DNA of 64,000 nucleotides from Clostridiales bacterium (GTDB lineage: Bacteria > Bacillota > Clostridia > Oscillospirales > Oscillospiraceae): assembly GCA_004556755.1 (NCBI GenBank), contig SFFW01000003.1:19398-83397 (forward strand), written 5' to 3'. The notes beneath the pieces were generated by a model that saw only the letters and a list, made by a program, of their open reading frames with translations, ran no database searches and had not been told where the DNA came from. Both the position numbers and the translations under genes were made by a program. This document shows, piece by piece, positions 7,525 through 17,704 of the stretch; within the stretch, counting starts at the first letter, position 1, and each line of letters begins with the position of its first letter.

Positions 7525-9696
7525 ATGCCTACTGCAAAAAAGAATCTTGTCATAGTCGAATCACCGGCAAAGGCAAAGACGATAGAGAAGTATCTCGGCT
7601 CAAACTACAAGGTCGTGGCGTCGATGGGCCATTTGAGGGACCTCCCCAAAAGCACCCTCGGCATCGACATTGAGAACGATTTTGAGCCTAAATATATCCC
7701 CGTCAGAGATCATAAAGAAGTCATAGACAACCTTAAAAAGCTCTCAAAGACTGCCGGCACCGTCTATCTTGCAACCGACCCCGACCGTGAGGGAGAGGCG
7801 ATATCGTGGCATTTAAAGGAGCTTCTTGCGCTTGACGACGAGCGAGCAAGACGAGTGACCTTCAACGAGATCACGAAAAAGGTCGTCACGGAGAGCATCG
7901 AGCATCCGAGAGACATAGATCAGGACCTCGTGGATGCACAGCAGGCACGCCGTCTGCTTGACCGCATCGTGGGCTACAAGCTCTCGCCGCTGCTTTGGAA
8001 GAAGATAAAGCGTGGACTTTCCGCAGGCAGAGTGCAGTCGGTCGCAACGAGAATGGTCGTTGACCGTGAAAAAGAGATAAACGACTTCGTGCGTGAGGAG
8101 TATTGGCTGCTCGACGCCGTACTCGGCTGCGAAAATGGGGCAAGTTTCACCGCCCGTTTCTTCGGAAAGGACGACAAAAAGCTTGAGCTGCACAGCGAGG
8201 ACGAGGTGAAAAAGGTCATTGCCGAAACGCAAGACCACAACTTCTCGATAAAGAGCGTAAAGCGCGGCGAAAAGCACCGCAGCCCCTCGCCTCCGTTTAT
8301 CACCTCGACGCTTCAGCAGGAGGCGTCACGCCGCCTCGGTATGACGCCGAGGAGGACGATGTCCGTCGCCCAGCAGCTTTACGAAGGCGTCAACATCACC
8401 GGGCAGGGTTCGGTCGGTCTCATAACCTACATGCGTACCGACTCGCTCCGACTGTCCGACGTTGCGCTTGCTGCGGCGAAGAATTTCATTATCGGACGCT
8501 ACGGTAAAGAGTACTATTACGGCTCCTACCGCATATATAAGTCCAAAAACAGCGCTCAGGACGCACACGAGGCGATCCGTCCCACGAACGTCGAGCTTAC
8601 GCCGGAGCTGGTGCGAAAGGACCTCACGCCGGAGCAGTACAGGCTCTACCGCCTCATTTGGGGTCGCTTCACGGCGAGCCAGATGGCAAACTCCGTTTAC
8701 GACAACGTCGTGATCGACGCCGAGAGCAACGGTTATATATTCCGCTCCAACTACTCGGAGCTTAAATTCCCCGGCTATACCGCAGTTTACGAGGAGAGCA
8801 AGGACGAGGAGTCCGATGAGATACGCAGCAAGCTGCCGGAGCTTTCCGCAGGTGAGACCGTGTACCTCGAAAAGATGCTGCCGGAGCAGCAGTTCACGCA
8901 GCCGCCCGCACGCTATACCGAGGCGACGCTCATCAGAGCAATGGAGGAGAAGGGCATCGGCAGACCGTCTACCTATGCGCCGACGATCTCCACGATCACC
9001 TCGCACGAGTACGTCGTGAAGGACGGTAAATACCTCAAGCCCACGAACCTCGGCACGGTGGTCACCGAGCTGATGATGGAACGCTTCCCCGACATAGTTG
9101 ATCTCAAATTTACGAACAACATGGAGGAGAACCTCGACAGCATCGAATCCGGCAAGCGCTACTGGAAAGAGATAATCCGTGAGTTTTACGGTGAGTTTAA
9201 CGAGGAGCTTGAAGCGGCGGAGAAGGCGCTTGAGGGTACAAGAATCAAAGTACCCGACGAGCTTTCGGATGAGCATTGCGACATTTGCGGACGGCAGATG
9301 GTCATAAAGTCGGGCAAATTCGGCAGATTCCTTGCCTGTCCCGGCTACCCCGAATGCAGCTTCACAAAGCCGCTCGTCATTGAGATGCCGGGCAAATGCC
9401 CCAAGTGTGGCAGCCGCATACTCAAGAGGACGTCCAAGAAGGGCTACACATTTTATGCCTGCGAAAGAGGCACCGACTGCGGATTTATGACATGGTACGT
9501 TCCGACCAAGGACTACTGTCCCTCCTGCGGCAAGACGCTGTTCAAGCCGAGCGGCAAGGGCAGACTCAAGAGCTTCTGCATAAACGAGGAGTGTCCCGCC
9601 TTCGTGCCGGAGGACAAGAGAGGCTATAAGAAAAAGAGCGACGGTGAAAAGAAGAAGACCGCCAAAAAGAGCGGTGCCGGAAAGAGCAAGGAATAA
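7525..9696 (+). CDS. topA: DNA topoisomerase I
   Basis: 723 residues, a normal type IA enzyme that relaxes negative supercoils. A Toprim domain opens the protein (LVIVESPAKAKTIEKYL; acidic DPDREGEAISW). The active-site tyrosine is in ITYMRTDS at about Tyr302. Three C-terminal Cys4 zinc ribbons follow: CDIC..CPGYPEC, CPKC..CERGTDC and CPSC..CINEEC. The tail is Lys-rich and typical of the family. The gene lies nine bases after dprA and directly abuts trmFO, so all three probably share a transcript. Confidence 0.97.
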   Translation: MPTAKKNLVIVESPAKAKTIEKYLGSNYKVVASMGHLRDLPKSTLGIDIENDFEPKYIPVRDHKEVIDNLKKLSKTAGTVYLATDPDREGEAISWHLKELLALDDERARRVTFNEITKKVVTESIEHPRDIDQDLVDAQQARRLLDRIVGYKLSPLLWKKIKRGLSAGRVQSVATRMVVDREKEINDFVREEYWLLDAVLGCENGASFTARFFGKDDKKLELHSEDEVKKVIAETQDHNFSIKSVKRGEKHRSPSPPFITSTLQQEASRRLGMTPRRTMSVAQQLYEGVNITGQGSVGLITYMRTDSLRLSDVALAAAKNFIIGRYGKEYYYGSYRIYKSKNSAQDAHEAIRPTNVELTPELVRKDLTPEQYRLYRLIWGRFTASQMANSVYDNVVIDAESNGYIFRSNYSELKFPGYTAVYEESKDEESDEIRSKLPELSAGETVYLEKMLPEQQFTQPPARYTEATLIRAMEEKGIGRPSTYAPTISTITSHEYVVKDGKYLKPTNLGTVVTELMMERFPDIVDLKFTNNMEENLDSIESGKRYWKEIIREFYGEFNEELEAAEKALEGTRIKVPDELSDEHCDICGRQMVIKSGKFGRFLACPGYPECSFTKPLVIEMPGKCPKCGSRILKRTSKKGYTFYACERGTDCGFMTWYVPTKDYCPSCGKTLFKPSGKGRLKSFCINEECPAFVPEDKRGYKKKSDGEKKKTAKKSGAGKSKE

Positions 9697-11025
9697 ATGA
9701 TGAAGAATGTAACGGTTTTGGGAGCGGGGCTCTCCGGCAGCGAATGCGCATGGCAGCTTGCGAAAAGGGGCATAATGGTTCGCCTTGTGGAGATGAAGCC
9801 GAAGAAAATGACCCCGGCGCATACCTCTCCGTACTTTGCCGAGCTTGTCTGCTCCAATTCTCTCAGAAGCGACGAGCTTACAAACGCCGTCGGACTGCTT
9901 AAAGCCGAGATGCGCAAGATGGATTCTCTGATCCTCGAAAGCGCCGACCGCAACCGTGTCGCCGCAGGCGGAGCGCTTGCGGTCGACAGAGAGGGCTTTG
10001 CAAGCTACATAACCGAAAAGCTCACAAATCACCCGAATGTTGAGGTCGTCTCCGAGGAGGCGACCGACTTCCCGGAGGGCGAGCTTGTGGTCGCAACGGG
10101 TCCGCTCACCTCGGATGCGCTGGCAGAGCGCATAGCAAAGCTCTGCAATGCGGACGGACTGCACTTCTACGATGCCGTCGCACCCATCGTCACGCTTGAG
10201 AGCGTCGACATGGAGAGCGCATATTTTGCGTCACGCTACGACAAGGGTACGCCGGATTATGTAAACTGCCCGATGACCGAGGAAGAGTATACGGCGTTTT
10301 GGAAGGAGCTTTGCGCCGCCAAGGAAGCGCCGGTACACGGCTTTGACGACGCCGGAGTGTTCGAGGGCTGTATGCCCGTTGAGGTCATGGCACGCAGAGG
10401 AATTTCGACGCTTTGCTACGGTCCTTTAAAGCCCGTGGGACTCAAAGATCCGAGGACGGGGAAGGAAAGCTACGCCGTGGTGCAGCTTCGCCGTGACAAT
10501 GCGGACGGCACCATATACAACATGGTCGGTTTCCAGACCCATCTCACATGGGGCGAGCAAAAGCGTGTGTTTTCAATGATCCCGGCACTTAAAAACGCCG
10601 AGTTTGTGCGCTACGGCGTGATGCACCGCAATACCTATCTGAACAGCCCGAAGCTGCTCGACCGCTATTATCGTCTGAAAACCGAGCCTCGCATAAGCTT
10701 TGCGGGACAGATGACGGGCGTTGAGGGCTATGTGGAGTCTGCTGCGTCGGGTATGCTCGTCGGCATCGAGACCGCCGCAAGGCTTCTCGGCATGGAGGCG
10801 GTGGATTTCCCGCAGGAAACCGCCATCGGCGCACTCGGACTGTACATTTCCGGCGGCAGCGTGGGTGATTTCCAGCCCATGAATATCAATTTCGGGATCA
10901 TTTCGCCGCTCGGCTACAGAGTAAAGGGCAAACGCAACAAGAATGCGGAGATCTCGGCAAGGAGCCTTGCGCTCATTGACGAGCTGATGAAGAAGGAGAT
11001 TTTTAACTGTGAAGATAATTGTTGA
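9697..11025 (+). CDS. trmFO: folate-dependent tRNA (uracil-54-C5) methyltransferase
   Basis: 442 residues. TrmFO uses FAD and methylenetetrahydrofolate to make m5U54 in the tRNA T-loop. The N-terminus has the dinucleotide-binding [19 protein letters not shown]. Family signatures [24 protein letters not shown] and [17 protein letters not shown] are intact. ATGATG begins right after the topA stop, so the exact start may be either ATG. The 3' end overlaps the start of plsX by 17 bases. Confidence 0.95.
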   Translation: MMKNVTVLGAGLSGSECAWQLAKRGIMVRLVEMKPKKMTPAHTSPYFAELVCSNSLRSDELTNAVGLLKAEMRKMDSLILESADRNRVAAGGALAVDREGFASYITEKLTNHPNVEVVSEEATDFPEGELVVATGPLTSDALAERIAKLCNADGLHFYDAVAPIVTLESVDMESAYFASRYDKGTPDYVNCPMTEEEYTAFWKELCAAKEAPVHGFDDAGVFEGCMPVEVMARRGISTLCYGPLKPVGLKDPRTGKESYAVVQLRRDNADGTIYNMVGFQTHLTWGEQKRVFSMIPALKNAEFVRYGVMHRNTYLNSPKLLDRYYRLKTEPRISFAGQMTGVEGYVESAASGMLVGIETAARLLGMEAVDFPQETAIGALGLYISGGSVGDFQPMNINFGIISPLGYRVKGKRNKNAEISARSLALIDELMKKEIFNCEDNC

Positions 11026-12022
11026 CGCAATGGGCGGTGACAACGCTCCGCAGTCTGCGGTAAAGGGCACTCTGTACGCAAGACAGCGCCTCGGCGTAGA
11101 CATTGTACTTGTCGGACGCAAGGAGGATATAAGCTCCTGCCTTGAAGGATGCGACACCGACGGAATAAGCATAGTGGACGCACGGGAGGTCGTGACGATG
11201 CACGACGATCCCAGCACCGCCACACGCAAAAAGAAGGATTCGTCGATGACCGTTGCCCTGACGATGCTGAAAAACGGCGAAGGTGACGCAGTGGTTTCGG
11301 CGGGCAGCACCGGTGCACTGCTTACCGGAGCAACGCTTATCACGAAGCGCATAAAGGGCATACGCAGAGCAGCAATGGCTCCCGTTTTTCCGAGCATGGA
11401 AAGCGGATTCATGCTCATGGACTGCGGTGCAAACGCCGACTGTACGCCGGAGTATCTGCTCCAGTTTGCATATATGGGCAGCTTCTATGCCAAGCGCCTC
11501 ATGGGTATCTCAAATCCGAGGGTCGCACTTTTAAATAACGGTGCCGAGGAAACGAAGGGCGGTCAGCTCCAGCAGAGCGCATATAAGCTTTTAAAGGCTG
11601 CAAAGGACGAGGGACGCTTAAACTTTGTCGGCAACATCGAGGGCAGCACCATGTTCATGGGCGGCGCCGACGTTGTGGTGACCGACGGCTTTTCCGGCAA
11701 CATTGCGCTCAAGACCACCGAGGGTGCGGCAAAGCTGCTTTTTAAGGAACTCAAGGGCGTACTCAAAAAGAACCCGATAAACAAGTTCGCAGCGGCGATA
11801 CTTTATAAGGACATTAAGTCTATCGCAAAGAAGCTTGACCCCAACGAGGTCGGCGGAACTCCGATGCTGGGCATCAGCAGACCCGTTATCAAGGCGCACG
11901 GTTCGTCCAACGACGAGGCAATGTTCGCTGCAATCCGTCAGGCGAAGGCGTTTGCGGAGTCCGGCGTTATAGACGACGTTATGAGAAATATCGAATACAT
12001 GAAGATCGGTGAGGAAGCGTAA
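11009..12022 (+). CDS. plsX: phosphate acyltransferase PlsX
   Basis: 337 residues. PlsX converts acyl-ACP to acyl-phosphate, the first committed step of phospholipid synthesis in most Firmicutes. The GTG start at 11009 gives the family N-terminus [34 protein letters not shown] and FVGNIEGS are also typical. It overlaps trmFO and sits two bases before rnc. The acpP, fabD and fabG genes that often stand between plsX and rnc in Firmicutes are absent here. A PlsC-like acyltransferase lies about 40 kb away. Confidence 0.96.
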   Translation: MKIIVDAMGGDNAPQSAVKGTLYARQRLGVDIVLVGRKEDISSCLEGCDTDGISIVDAREVVTMHDDPSTATRKKKDSSMTVALTMLKNGEGDAVVSAGSTGALLTGATLITKRIKGIRRAAMAPVFPSMESGFMLMDCGANADCTPEYLLQFAYMGSFYAKRLMGISNPRVALLNNGAEETKGGQLQQSAYKLLKAAKDEGRLNFVGNIEGSTMFMGGADVVVTDGFSGNIALKTTEGAAKLLFKELKGVLKKNPINKFAAAILYKDIKSIAKKLDPNEVGGTPMLGISRPVIKAHGSSNDEAMFAAIRQAKAFAESGVIDDVMRNIEYMKIGEEA

Positions 12023-12024
12023 AA

Positions 12025-12699
12025 GTGTACGAGCTTGAAGAAAAAATCGGGTACAAATTCAAAAACCGGGAGCTGCTTATAAACGCTCTCACGCACTCCT
12101 CCTACGCAAACGAAAACAGGGGAGACGGCATATCGAGCAACGAGCGCCTTGAGTATCTGGGAGACGCCGTTTTGGAGCTTATAAGCGCAAGGTATATCTA
12201 TGACCTTAAGCCCGCAATGCCGGAGGGCAAGATGACCCGACTGCGCTCGGAGCTTGTGTGCGAGCAGAGCCTGCACAATGTTGCGTTGTACCTCGGACTC
12301 GGAAAGTATCTGCTCATGGGCAAGGGCGAGGACAAAAACGGGGGCAGACAGCGCCCGTCCATCCTTGCGGATGCGGTCGAGGCGGTGCTTGCCGCCGTGT
12401 ATCTTGACGGTGGTTTTGACGCTGCCGACGCCTTTATCAGGCGCAGCCTCCTCAACCCTGACAGCATAAGCGAGAGCCACAGCCGTGACTACAAGACCGA
12501 GCTTCAGGAGCTTGTACAGCAGAAGCCGGGCAGAGTCATAAGCTACGTTCCCGCCGGAGAATCGGGACCCGACCACGCCAAGCTCTTCCTGTTTAAGGTC
12601 TGCCTTGACGGTGAGACCGTGGGCGAGGGAAGCGGACGCACCAAAAAAGAAGCTGAGCAGGCGGCAGCCTGCGAAGCGCTGAAGAAGATGAATAAATGA
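12025..12699 (+). CDS. rnc: ribonuclease III
   Basis: 224 residues. It cleaves double-stranded RNA in rRNA and mRNA maturation. The GTG start at 12025 follows plsX by two bases. The catalytic signature NERLEYLGDAVLEL with its acidic residues lies near residues 37-50. The C-terminal dsRNA-binding domain (about 155-222) ends with GRTKKEAEQAAACEAL. Length and motifs are normal. Its stop overlaps the start of the radical-SAM gene by ATGA. Confidence 0.96.
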   Translation: MYELEEKIGYKFKNRELLINALTHSSYANENRGDGISSNERLEYLGDAVLELISARYIYDLKPAMPEGKMTRLRSELVCEQSLHNVALYLGLGKYLLMGKGEDKNGGRQRPSILADAVEAVLAAVYLDGGFDAADAFIRRSLLNPDSISESHSRDYKTELQELVQQKPGRVISYVPAGESGPDHAKLFLFKVCLDGETVGEGSGRTKKEAEQAAACEALKKMNK

Positions 12700-13706
12700 C
12701 AGCAAGAAACAGCATAATTCCCGTTTTTGTGCCGCATTTGGGATGCCCCAACGACTGTGTGTTTTGCAATCAGCGCCGTATTTCCGGGGAAAAGGAAGCG
12801 GCGACGGCGGAAACGGTGAAGAACGCCATAGAGAAAGCAGCCGCTCTGACCCCTTCGGGGACAAAGCGGCAATTGGCGTTTTATGGAGGCAGCTTTACTG
12901 CGATACCGAAATCCAGCCAAACTGAGCTTTTGCAGGCGGCGGCGCCATATCTTGAGGACGGGACCATAGACTCGATACGCCTTTCCACCCGACCGGACGC
13001 AATAGACGGCGAGGTACTCAAAAGGCTCAAGCACTACGGCGTAAGGACGATCGAACTCGGCGCTCAGTCAATGGACGACAGGGTGCTGGCACTCTCCGGC
13101 AGGGGACACAGCGCAAAGGACGTGGAGGACGCTTCACGACTCATCATGGCGAACGGTTTTGAGCTTATCCTGCAAATGATGACGGGACTTCCCAGAGACA
13201 GCGAGGAGACGGCGGTCGAGACCGCACGGCGCATGATAGCGCTGCACCCGAACGGGGTTCGGATATACCCGACGGTCATCGTGCGTGACACGGCGCTTTA
13301 CGATATGTGGCGCAGCGGCAGCTATACGGAGCATGACGTGGAGGCGGCGGTGAGCGTGTGCGCACGCCTTGTGCCGATGTTTGAGGAAGCAGGGATACCG
13401 ATAATCCGGCTCGGCCTGAATCCGACGGAGGAGCTGTCGGGGGGAGCCGCAGTCGGCGGAGCGTACCACCCGGCGCTCGGCGAGCTTGTGTATTCACGCA
13501 TTATGCTCAATTCCGCAAGAAAGCTGCTTTCCGAGGTTCACGGCGGCAGCGTAACGCTTGGGGTGAACGCAAGCGATGTTTCGAAAATGGTCGGGCAGCA
13601 CCGCTGCAACGTAGAAACGCTCAAGCGTGAGCATTCGCTCGATGCACTGAAAATCAAAAGCTGCGACACGGAAAAAGGCAAAATCGTTATACTCGCTATT
13701 GAATAA
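12696..13706 (+). CDS. radical SAM protein of the Elp3-like/YhcC type
   Basis: 336 residues. The [4Fe-4S] motif CPNDCVFC (Cys17, Cys21, Cys24) sits at the start of a TIM-barrel radical-SAM domain, followed by FYGGSFTAIP, STRPDAID, ELGAQSMDD and GLPRDSEE, which are typical of the Elp3/coproporphyrinogen-oxidase-like branch. The acetyltransferase half of true Elp3 is missing. Clostridia carry this short form between rnc and smc; a role in RNA modification is often assumed but the substrate is unknown. It overlaps rnc by ATGA. Confidence 0.88.
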   Translation: MTARNSIIPVFVPHLGCPNDCVFCNQRRISGEKEAATAETVKNAIEKAAALTPSGTKRQLAFYGGSFTAIPKSSQTELLQAAAPYLEDGTIDSIRLSTRPDAIDGEVLKRLKHYGVRTIELGAQSMDDRVLALSGRGHSAKDVEDASRLIMANGFELILQMMTGLPRDSEETAVETARRMIALHPNGVRIYPTVIVRDTALYDMWRSGSYTEHDVEAAVSVCARLVPMFEEAGIPIIRLGLNPTEELSGGAAVGGAYHPALGELVYSRIMLNSARKLLSEVHGGSVTLGVNASDVSKMVGQHRCNVETLKREHSLDALKIKSCDTEKGKIVILAIE

Positions 13707-13764
13707 CGACAAGGTTTATTATATAGTATAATTTACGCAATATTGATGTACAGAGGTAGAACGC

Positions 13765-16700
13765 TTGTATTTAAAGGCATTGGAGATCCAGGGCTTTAAA
13801 TCCTTCCCGGAAAAGACCCGGATCGTATTTGAGAAAGAAATAACCGCAATAGTCGGACCCAACGGCTCCGGCAAATCGAACATATCCGACGCCATTTTGT
13901 GGGTCATGGGCGAGCAGCGCTCAAAAACCCTGAGAGGCGGCAAGATGGAGGACGTCATTTTCAGCGGAACGGAAAAGCGAGGCGCTTTGGGCTTTGCGCA
14001 GGTGTCGCTGATAATTGACAACTCCGACCGCATATTTGACTTCGACTGCAACGAGCTTACACTTACGAGGCGCTATTACCGCAGCGGAGAGAGCGAGTAT
14101 TATATAAACAGGGAAGCCGTGAGGCTCAAGGATATAAACAACCTCCTGATGGACACCGGTCTCGGCAGAGACGGCTATTCCATAATCGGACAGGGCAGGA
14201 TAGCGGAGATCGTGTCCACCAAAAGCACCGACCGCAGAGAGATATTCGAGGAAGCGGCGGGCATTTCGAGATACCGCAGCCGCAAGGAGGAGTCCGAGCG
14301 CAAGCTTGAAAAGACGGAGGAGAACCTCCTCCGCATCAGCGATAAGATCGACGAGCTTGAGCTTCAGGTCGAGCCGCTTAAAAAGCAGTCGGAGACCGCA
14401 AAGAAGTACCTTGTCCTGCGTGACGAGCTGAGACTGAGAGAGATATCGCTCTGGATGGCGACGCTTGACAAGCTCCGTGCGCAGTCGGGCGAGATAAACG
14501 AGGCGTATAACGAGGCAAAGGCGAGGCTTGACAATGCCCACAGAAGCCTTGAGGCGCTGTATGCGTCGTCCGAGAATCTGAGCGGCAAGATGCGTGAAAA
14601 GGACATTGAGGTCGAAAACGCAAGAGCAAGGCTTTCGGCGGAGGAGGCGAAGGTCGCCGACGCAGACGCTGCTGCAGCAGCTCTGCGTGCCAATATCGAA
14701 AGCAGCAAAGCGGCGATCGCCCGCATGAAAAACGACATGGCGGAGGCAAGCGAGCGTGTGCTTGAGGTCAGCGGAAAGATCGACCTCAACAACAAGCGCA
14801 TAGCGGAAATTGATGCCGAATTGATGGAGCTTGCTGATAAAGCTAAATCGGCTTCAAACGTCATTGAAGGCTGCCGAATGAAGCTTGAATCGAGGGAGCG
14901 GGCATACCGTGAGCTTGAGGAAAAAACGTCGAGACTGAGCGTCGATACGAGGAGCCTTGACGCAAAGATCAATATGCTCTCGGAGATGGAAAAAGACTAC
15001 GAGGGCTTTTCCAAGGCGGTCAAGACCGTCATGCGTGAGAAAAAGCGCGGCAACCTCCGGGGCATACACGGACCCGTTGCAAACCTTCTGCGCACAGATG
15101 ACGAGTTTGCGCTCGCAATTGAGACGGCGCTCGGCGCCGCAATGCAGAACATTGCGGTCGATACGCAAAACGACGGTCGCAGCGCAATAGAGCTTTTAAA
15201 GCGCAGCGACTCCGGCAGGGCGACGTTCCTGCCGGTCGATACGATACGGGGCAGCGTGATGAAGGACGCTCCCGTGAACGATCCCGGTTTCGTCGGCGTA
15301 GCATACGATCTTGCGCACTTTGACGAGAAGTACGACGGCATATTTGCAAATCTGCTGGGCAGGACCGTGGTTGCGGAAACGCTTGCGGATGCCGTCCGCA
15401 TTTCCAAAAACAGCGGCAACCGTCTGCGCATCGTGTCGCTGGACGGTCAGCTCATAAACGCCGGCGGCTCTATGACCGGCGGCTCGGCGGCAAAGGGTAC
15501 GGGCATACTGTCGAGGGCAAACGAGCTTATAAAGCTCAGAAAGCTCCTTGAGCAAAGGTCCCGTGAGCTTGACGCCGCAAGGGACGAGCTTGCAAAATCT
15601 GCGTCCGCAATGAGCGCACTCAGGTACGAGCTTGAGATGGCAAACGACGATCTCAATTCCGTCAAAAACGAGATCGGTGCGCACAATGCCGAAAAGCGGG
15701 CGACAGAGTCTGCGATATCGCAGCTCAACGCACTCCTCGACGCACTCTCCGGCGACGGGGAGACACGCAAGGCGGCGCTTAACGCTGCCGATGCCGCAAA
15801 GTCCGAGACAGAGCGCAGGCTTTCCGAGTGCCTTGCCTCCCGCAGGACGCTCAGCGAAACGGCGGAGGCCGTCAGAGCGAGCATTGCGGAGATAAACGCA
15901 AAGAAGCTTGAGCTTGAGGGCAGACGCACAAAGGCGGATAAGGACGCACAGGACAAAAACCGTGAGCTTCTGGAGCTTGAGCGGGGCTGTGCAAGGCTTG
16001 AGCAGAAGAAGGTCGCAGCCGACATGGAGGAAAAGCAGATCCTCGACAAGCTGTGGGACAACTATGAGCTGTCGCACACGGCGGCGCAGAGCCTGCGTCA
16101 GCCCATCGAGAACCTCCAAAAGGAGAGCCGCAGCATAGCGGACCTCCGTCGGCAGATAAGCGCACTCGGCACTCCGAACATCGGAGCCATCGAGGAATAC
16201 GAACGGGTCAGCACACGCTATGACTTCCTTACGGGTCAGCGTGACGACGTTGAAAAGGCGAAAAAGGAGCTGCTCGGCGTCATAAACGACGTGACGGGCG
16301 AGATGAAAGAGGTCTTTACAAGAGAGTTTAAGCTCATAGACGAAAACTTCAGAGAGACCTTTCTTGAGCTGTTCGGCGGCGGCAAGGCGCAGCTCATTCT
16401 TGAGGACGAGAGCGATCCGCTTGCCTGTGGCATAGACATAAAGGTGCAGCCTCCGGGCAAGGCGGTGTCGAACATCAGCCTGCTGTCCGGCGGCGAGAAG
16501 GCGTTCGTCGCCATAGCGCTGTACTTTGCGATACTCAAGGTCAGACCGACCCCGTTCTGCGTTATGGACGAGATCGAGGCGGCGCTTGACGAGGCAAACG
16601 TCGTGCGCTTTGCGGAGTATCTGCGGCGTGTCTGCTCGAAAACGCAGTTCGTCGTGATAACCCACAGGCGTGGCACGATGGAGGAAGCGGACTATCTTTA

Positions 16701-16785
16701 CGGTGTGACGATGCAGGAAAAGGGCGTGTCCAAGGTCATAGAGCTTGACCTTGAGGCGGCGCAGAGATCCGTTGATGAAGGCTGA
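13765..16785 (+). CDS. smc: chromosome condensation protein SMC with short arms
   Basis: 1006 residues from a TTG start at 13765 (MYLKALEIQGFKSFPEKT), preceded by an AGAGG site. Walker A GPNGSGKSN is at 31-39, the hinge begins about 430 (GIHGPVANLL), the ABC signature LSGGEK is near 905 and the Walker B/D-loop VMDEIEAALDEAN follows. SMC with ScpA/ScpB compacts and segregates chromosomes; scpAB are not in the window. Typical bacterial SMCs have about 1180-1190 residues. Here both coiled-coil arms look shorter by a similar amount (head to hinge about 390 residues, hinge start to signature about 470), with all functional motifs intact. Confidence 0.95.
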   Translation: MYLKALEIQGFKSFPEKTRIVFEKEITAIVGPNGSGKSNISDAILWVMGEQRSKTLRGGKMEDVIFSGTEKRGALGFAQVSLIIDNSDRIFDFDCNELTLTRRYYRSGESEYYINREAVRLKDINNLLMDTGLGRDGYSIIGQGRIAEIVSTKSTDRREIFEEAAGISRYRSRKEESERKLEKTEENLLRISDKIDELELQVEPLKKQSETAKKYLVLRDELRLREISLWMATLDKLRAQSGEINEAYNEAKARLDNAHRSLEALYASSENLSGKMREKDIEVENARARLSAEEAKVADADAAAAALRANIESSKAAIARMKNDMAEASERVLEVSGKIDLNNKRIAEIDAELMELADKAKSASNVIEGCRMKLESRERAYRELEEKTSRLSVDTRSLDAKINMLSEMEKDYEGFSKAVKTVMREKKRGNLRGIHGPVANLLRTDDEFALAIETALGAAMQNIAVDTQNDGRSAIELLKRSDSGRATFLPVDTIRGSVMKDAPVNDPGFVGVAYDLAHFDEKYDGIFANLLGRTVVAETLADAVRISKNSGNRLRIVSLDGQLINAGGSMTGGSAAKGTGILSRANELIKLRKLLEQRSRELDAARDELAKSASAMSALRYELEMANDDLNSVKNEIGAHNAEKRATESAISQLNALLDALSGDGETRKAALNAADAAKSETERRLSECLASRRTLSETAEAVRASIAEINAKKLELEGRRTKADKDAQDKNRELLELERGCARLEQKKVAADMEEKQILDKLWDNYELSHTAAQSLRQPIENLQKESRSIADLRRQISALGTPNIGAIEEYERVSTRYDFLTGQRDDVEKAKKELLGVINDVTGEMKEVFTREFKLIDENFRETFLELFGGGKAQLILEDESDPLACGIDIKVQPPGKAVSNISLLSGGEKAFVAIALYFAILKVRPTPFCVMDEIEAALDEANVVRFAEYLRRVCSKTQFVVITHRRGTMEEADYLYGVTMQEKGVSKVIELDLEAAQRSVDEG

Positions 16786-16795
16786 GGAGGCTTAT

Positions 16796-17704
16796 ATGGG
16801 TATATTCGACAAAATGTTTTCCGGACTTACTAAGAGCCGAAAGAATCTTGAGGACTTAGAGGAGCTCTTCCGTGACTTCGACCCCGACAGCGAGGACTTT
16901 TACGACGAGCTTGAGGAGCTTCTCGTGATGAGCGACATGGGCGCAGAGACGACGGCACAGCTTCTGTATGACTATAAGCGCATGATCTATCGTCAGCGCA
17001 TCATGAAGCCGAGACCCGCAAGGGAGGCGCTCGTTTACCTTCTGATGCAGATGCTCAGCGACAACGACCCCGAAATGAAGCTTACGACCAAGCCCTCGGT
17101 CATACTCATGGTCGGCGTAAACGGTGTCGGAAAGACGACGACGATCGGCAAGCTTGCCTCCCGCTATAAGGCGGAGGGCAAGAAGGTGCTGCTTTGCGCA
17201 GGGGACACCTTCAGAGCCGCCGCCGCAGAGCAGCTCGGCGTGTGGGCGGAGCGCTCCGGCTCCGATATCGTGCGCCACGAGGAGGGCAGCGACCCCGCAT
17301 CCGTGGTGTATGACGGAATATGCGCAGCCAAGGCGAGAGATGCGGACATCATCATCATCGACACCGCCGGAAGGCTGCACAACAAGGCAAACCTCATGAA
17401 CGAGCTTAACAAGATAAGCCGTGTGGTGCGCCGTGAGCTGCCGGATGCGGATATCGAGACGCTGATGGTGCTTGACGCAACGACGGGTCAGAACGGACTC
17501 ATACAGGCAAAGCAGTTCCTCGAGACCGCAGGCATCACAGGAATAGTGCTGACGAAGCTGGACGGCACCGCCAAGGGCGGCATAGTGTTTGCGATATCAA
17601 ACGAGCTGAAGCTTCCCGTGAAGTACGTCGGCATCGGCGAGGGGATAGACGACCTCATTCCCTTTGACGCAAAGAACTTTGTGGAGGCGCTGTTTAAGGA
17701 ATGA
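16796..17704 (+). CDS. ftsY: signal recognition particle receptor FtsY
   Basis: 302 residues. FtsY is the SRP receptor GTPase that docks ribosome-SRP complexes at the membrane. The ATG at 16796 is chosen because GAGGAGG lies at 16784-16790 and the usual short N-domain follows. G-domain motifs are intact: GVNGVGKTTTIGKLA, DTFRAAAAEQL, DTAGRLHN and TKLDGTAKGG. The acidic A-domain of proteobacterial FtsY is essentially absent, as usual in Firmicutes. It follows smc by ten bases and overlaps the next gene by ATGA. The SRP RNA is found near 61.5 kb. Confidence 0.96.
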   Translation: MGIFDKMFSGLTKSRKNLEDLEELFRDFDPDSEDFYDELEELLVMSDMGAETTAQLLYDYKRMIYRQRIMKPRPAREALVYLLMQMLSDNDPEMKLTTKPSVILMVGVNGVGKTTTIGKLASRYKAEGKKVLLCAGDTFRAAAAEQLGVWAERSGSDIVRHEEGSDPASVVYDGICAAKARDADIIIIDTAGRLHNKANLMNELNKISRVVRRELPDADIETLMVLDATTGQNGLIQAKQFLETAGITGIVLTKLDGTAKGGIVFAISNELKLPVKYVGIGEGIDDLIPFDAKNFVEALFKE

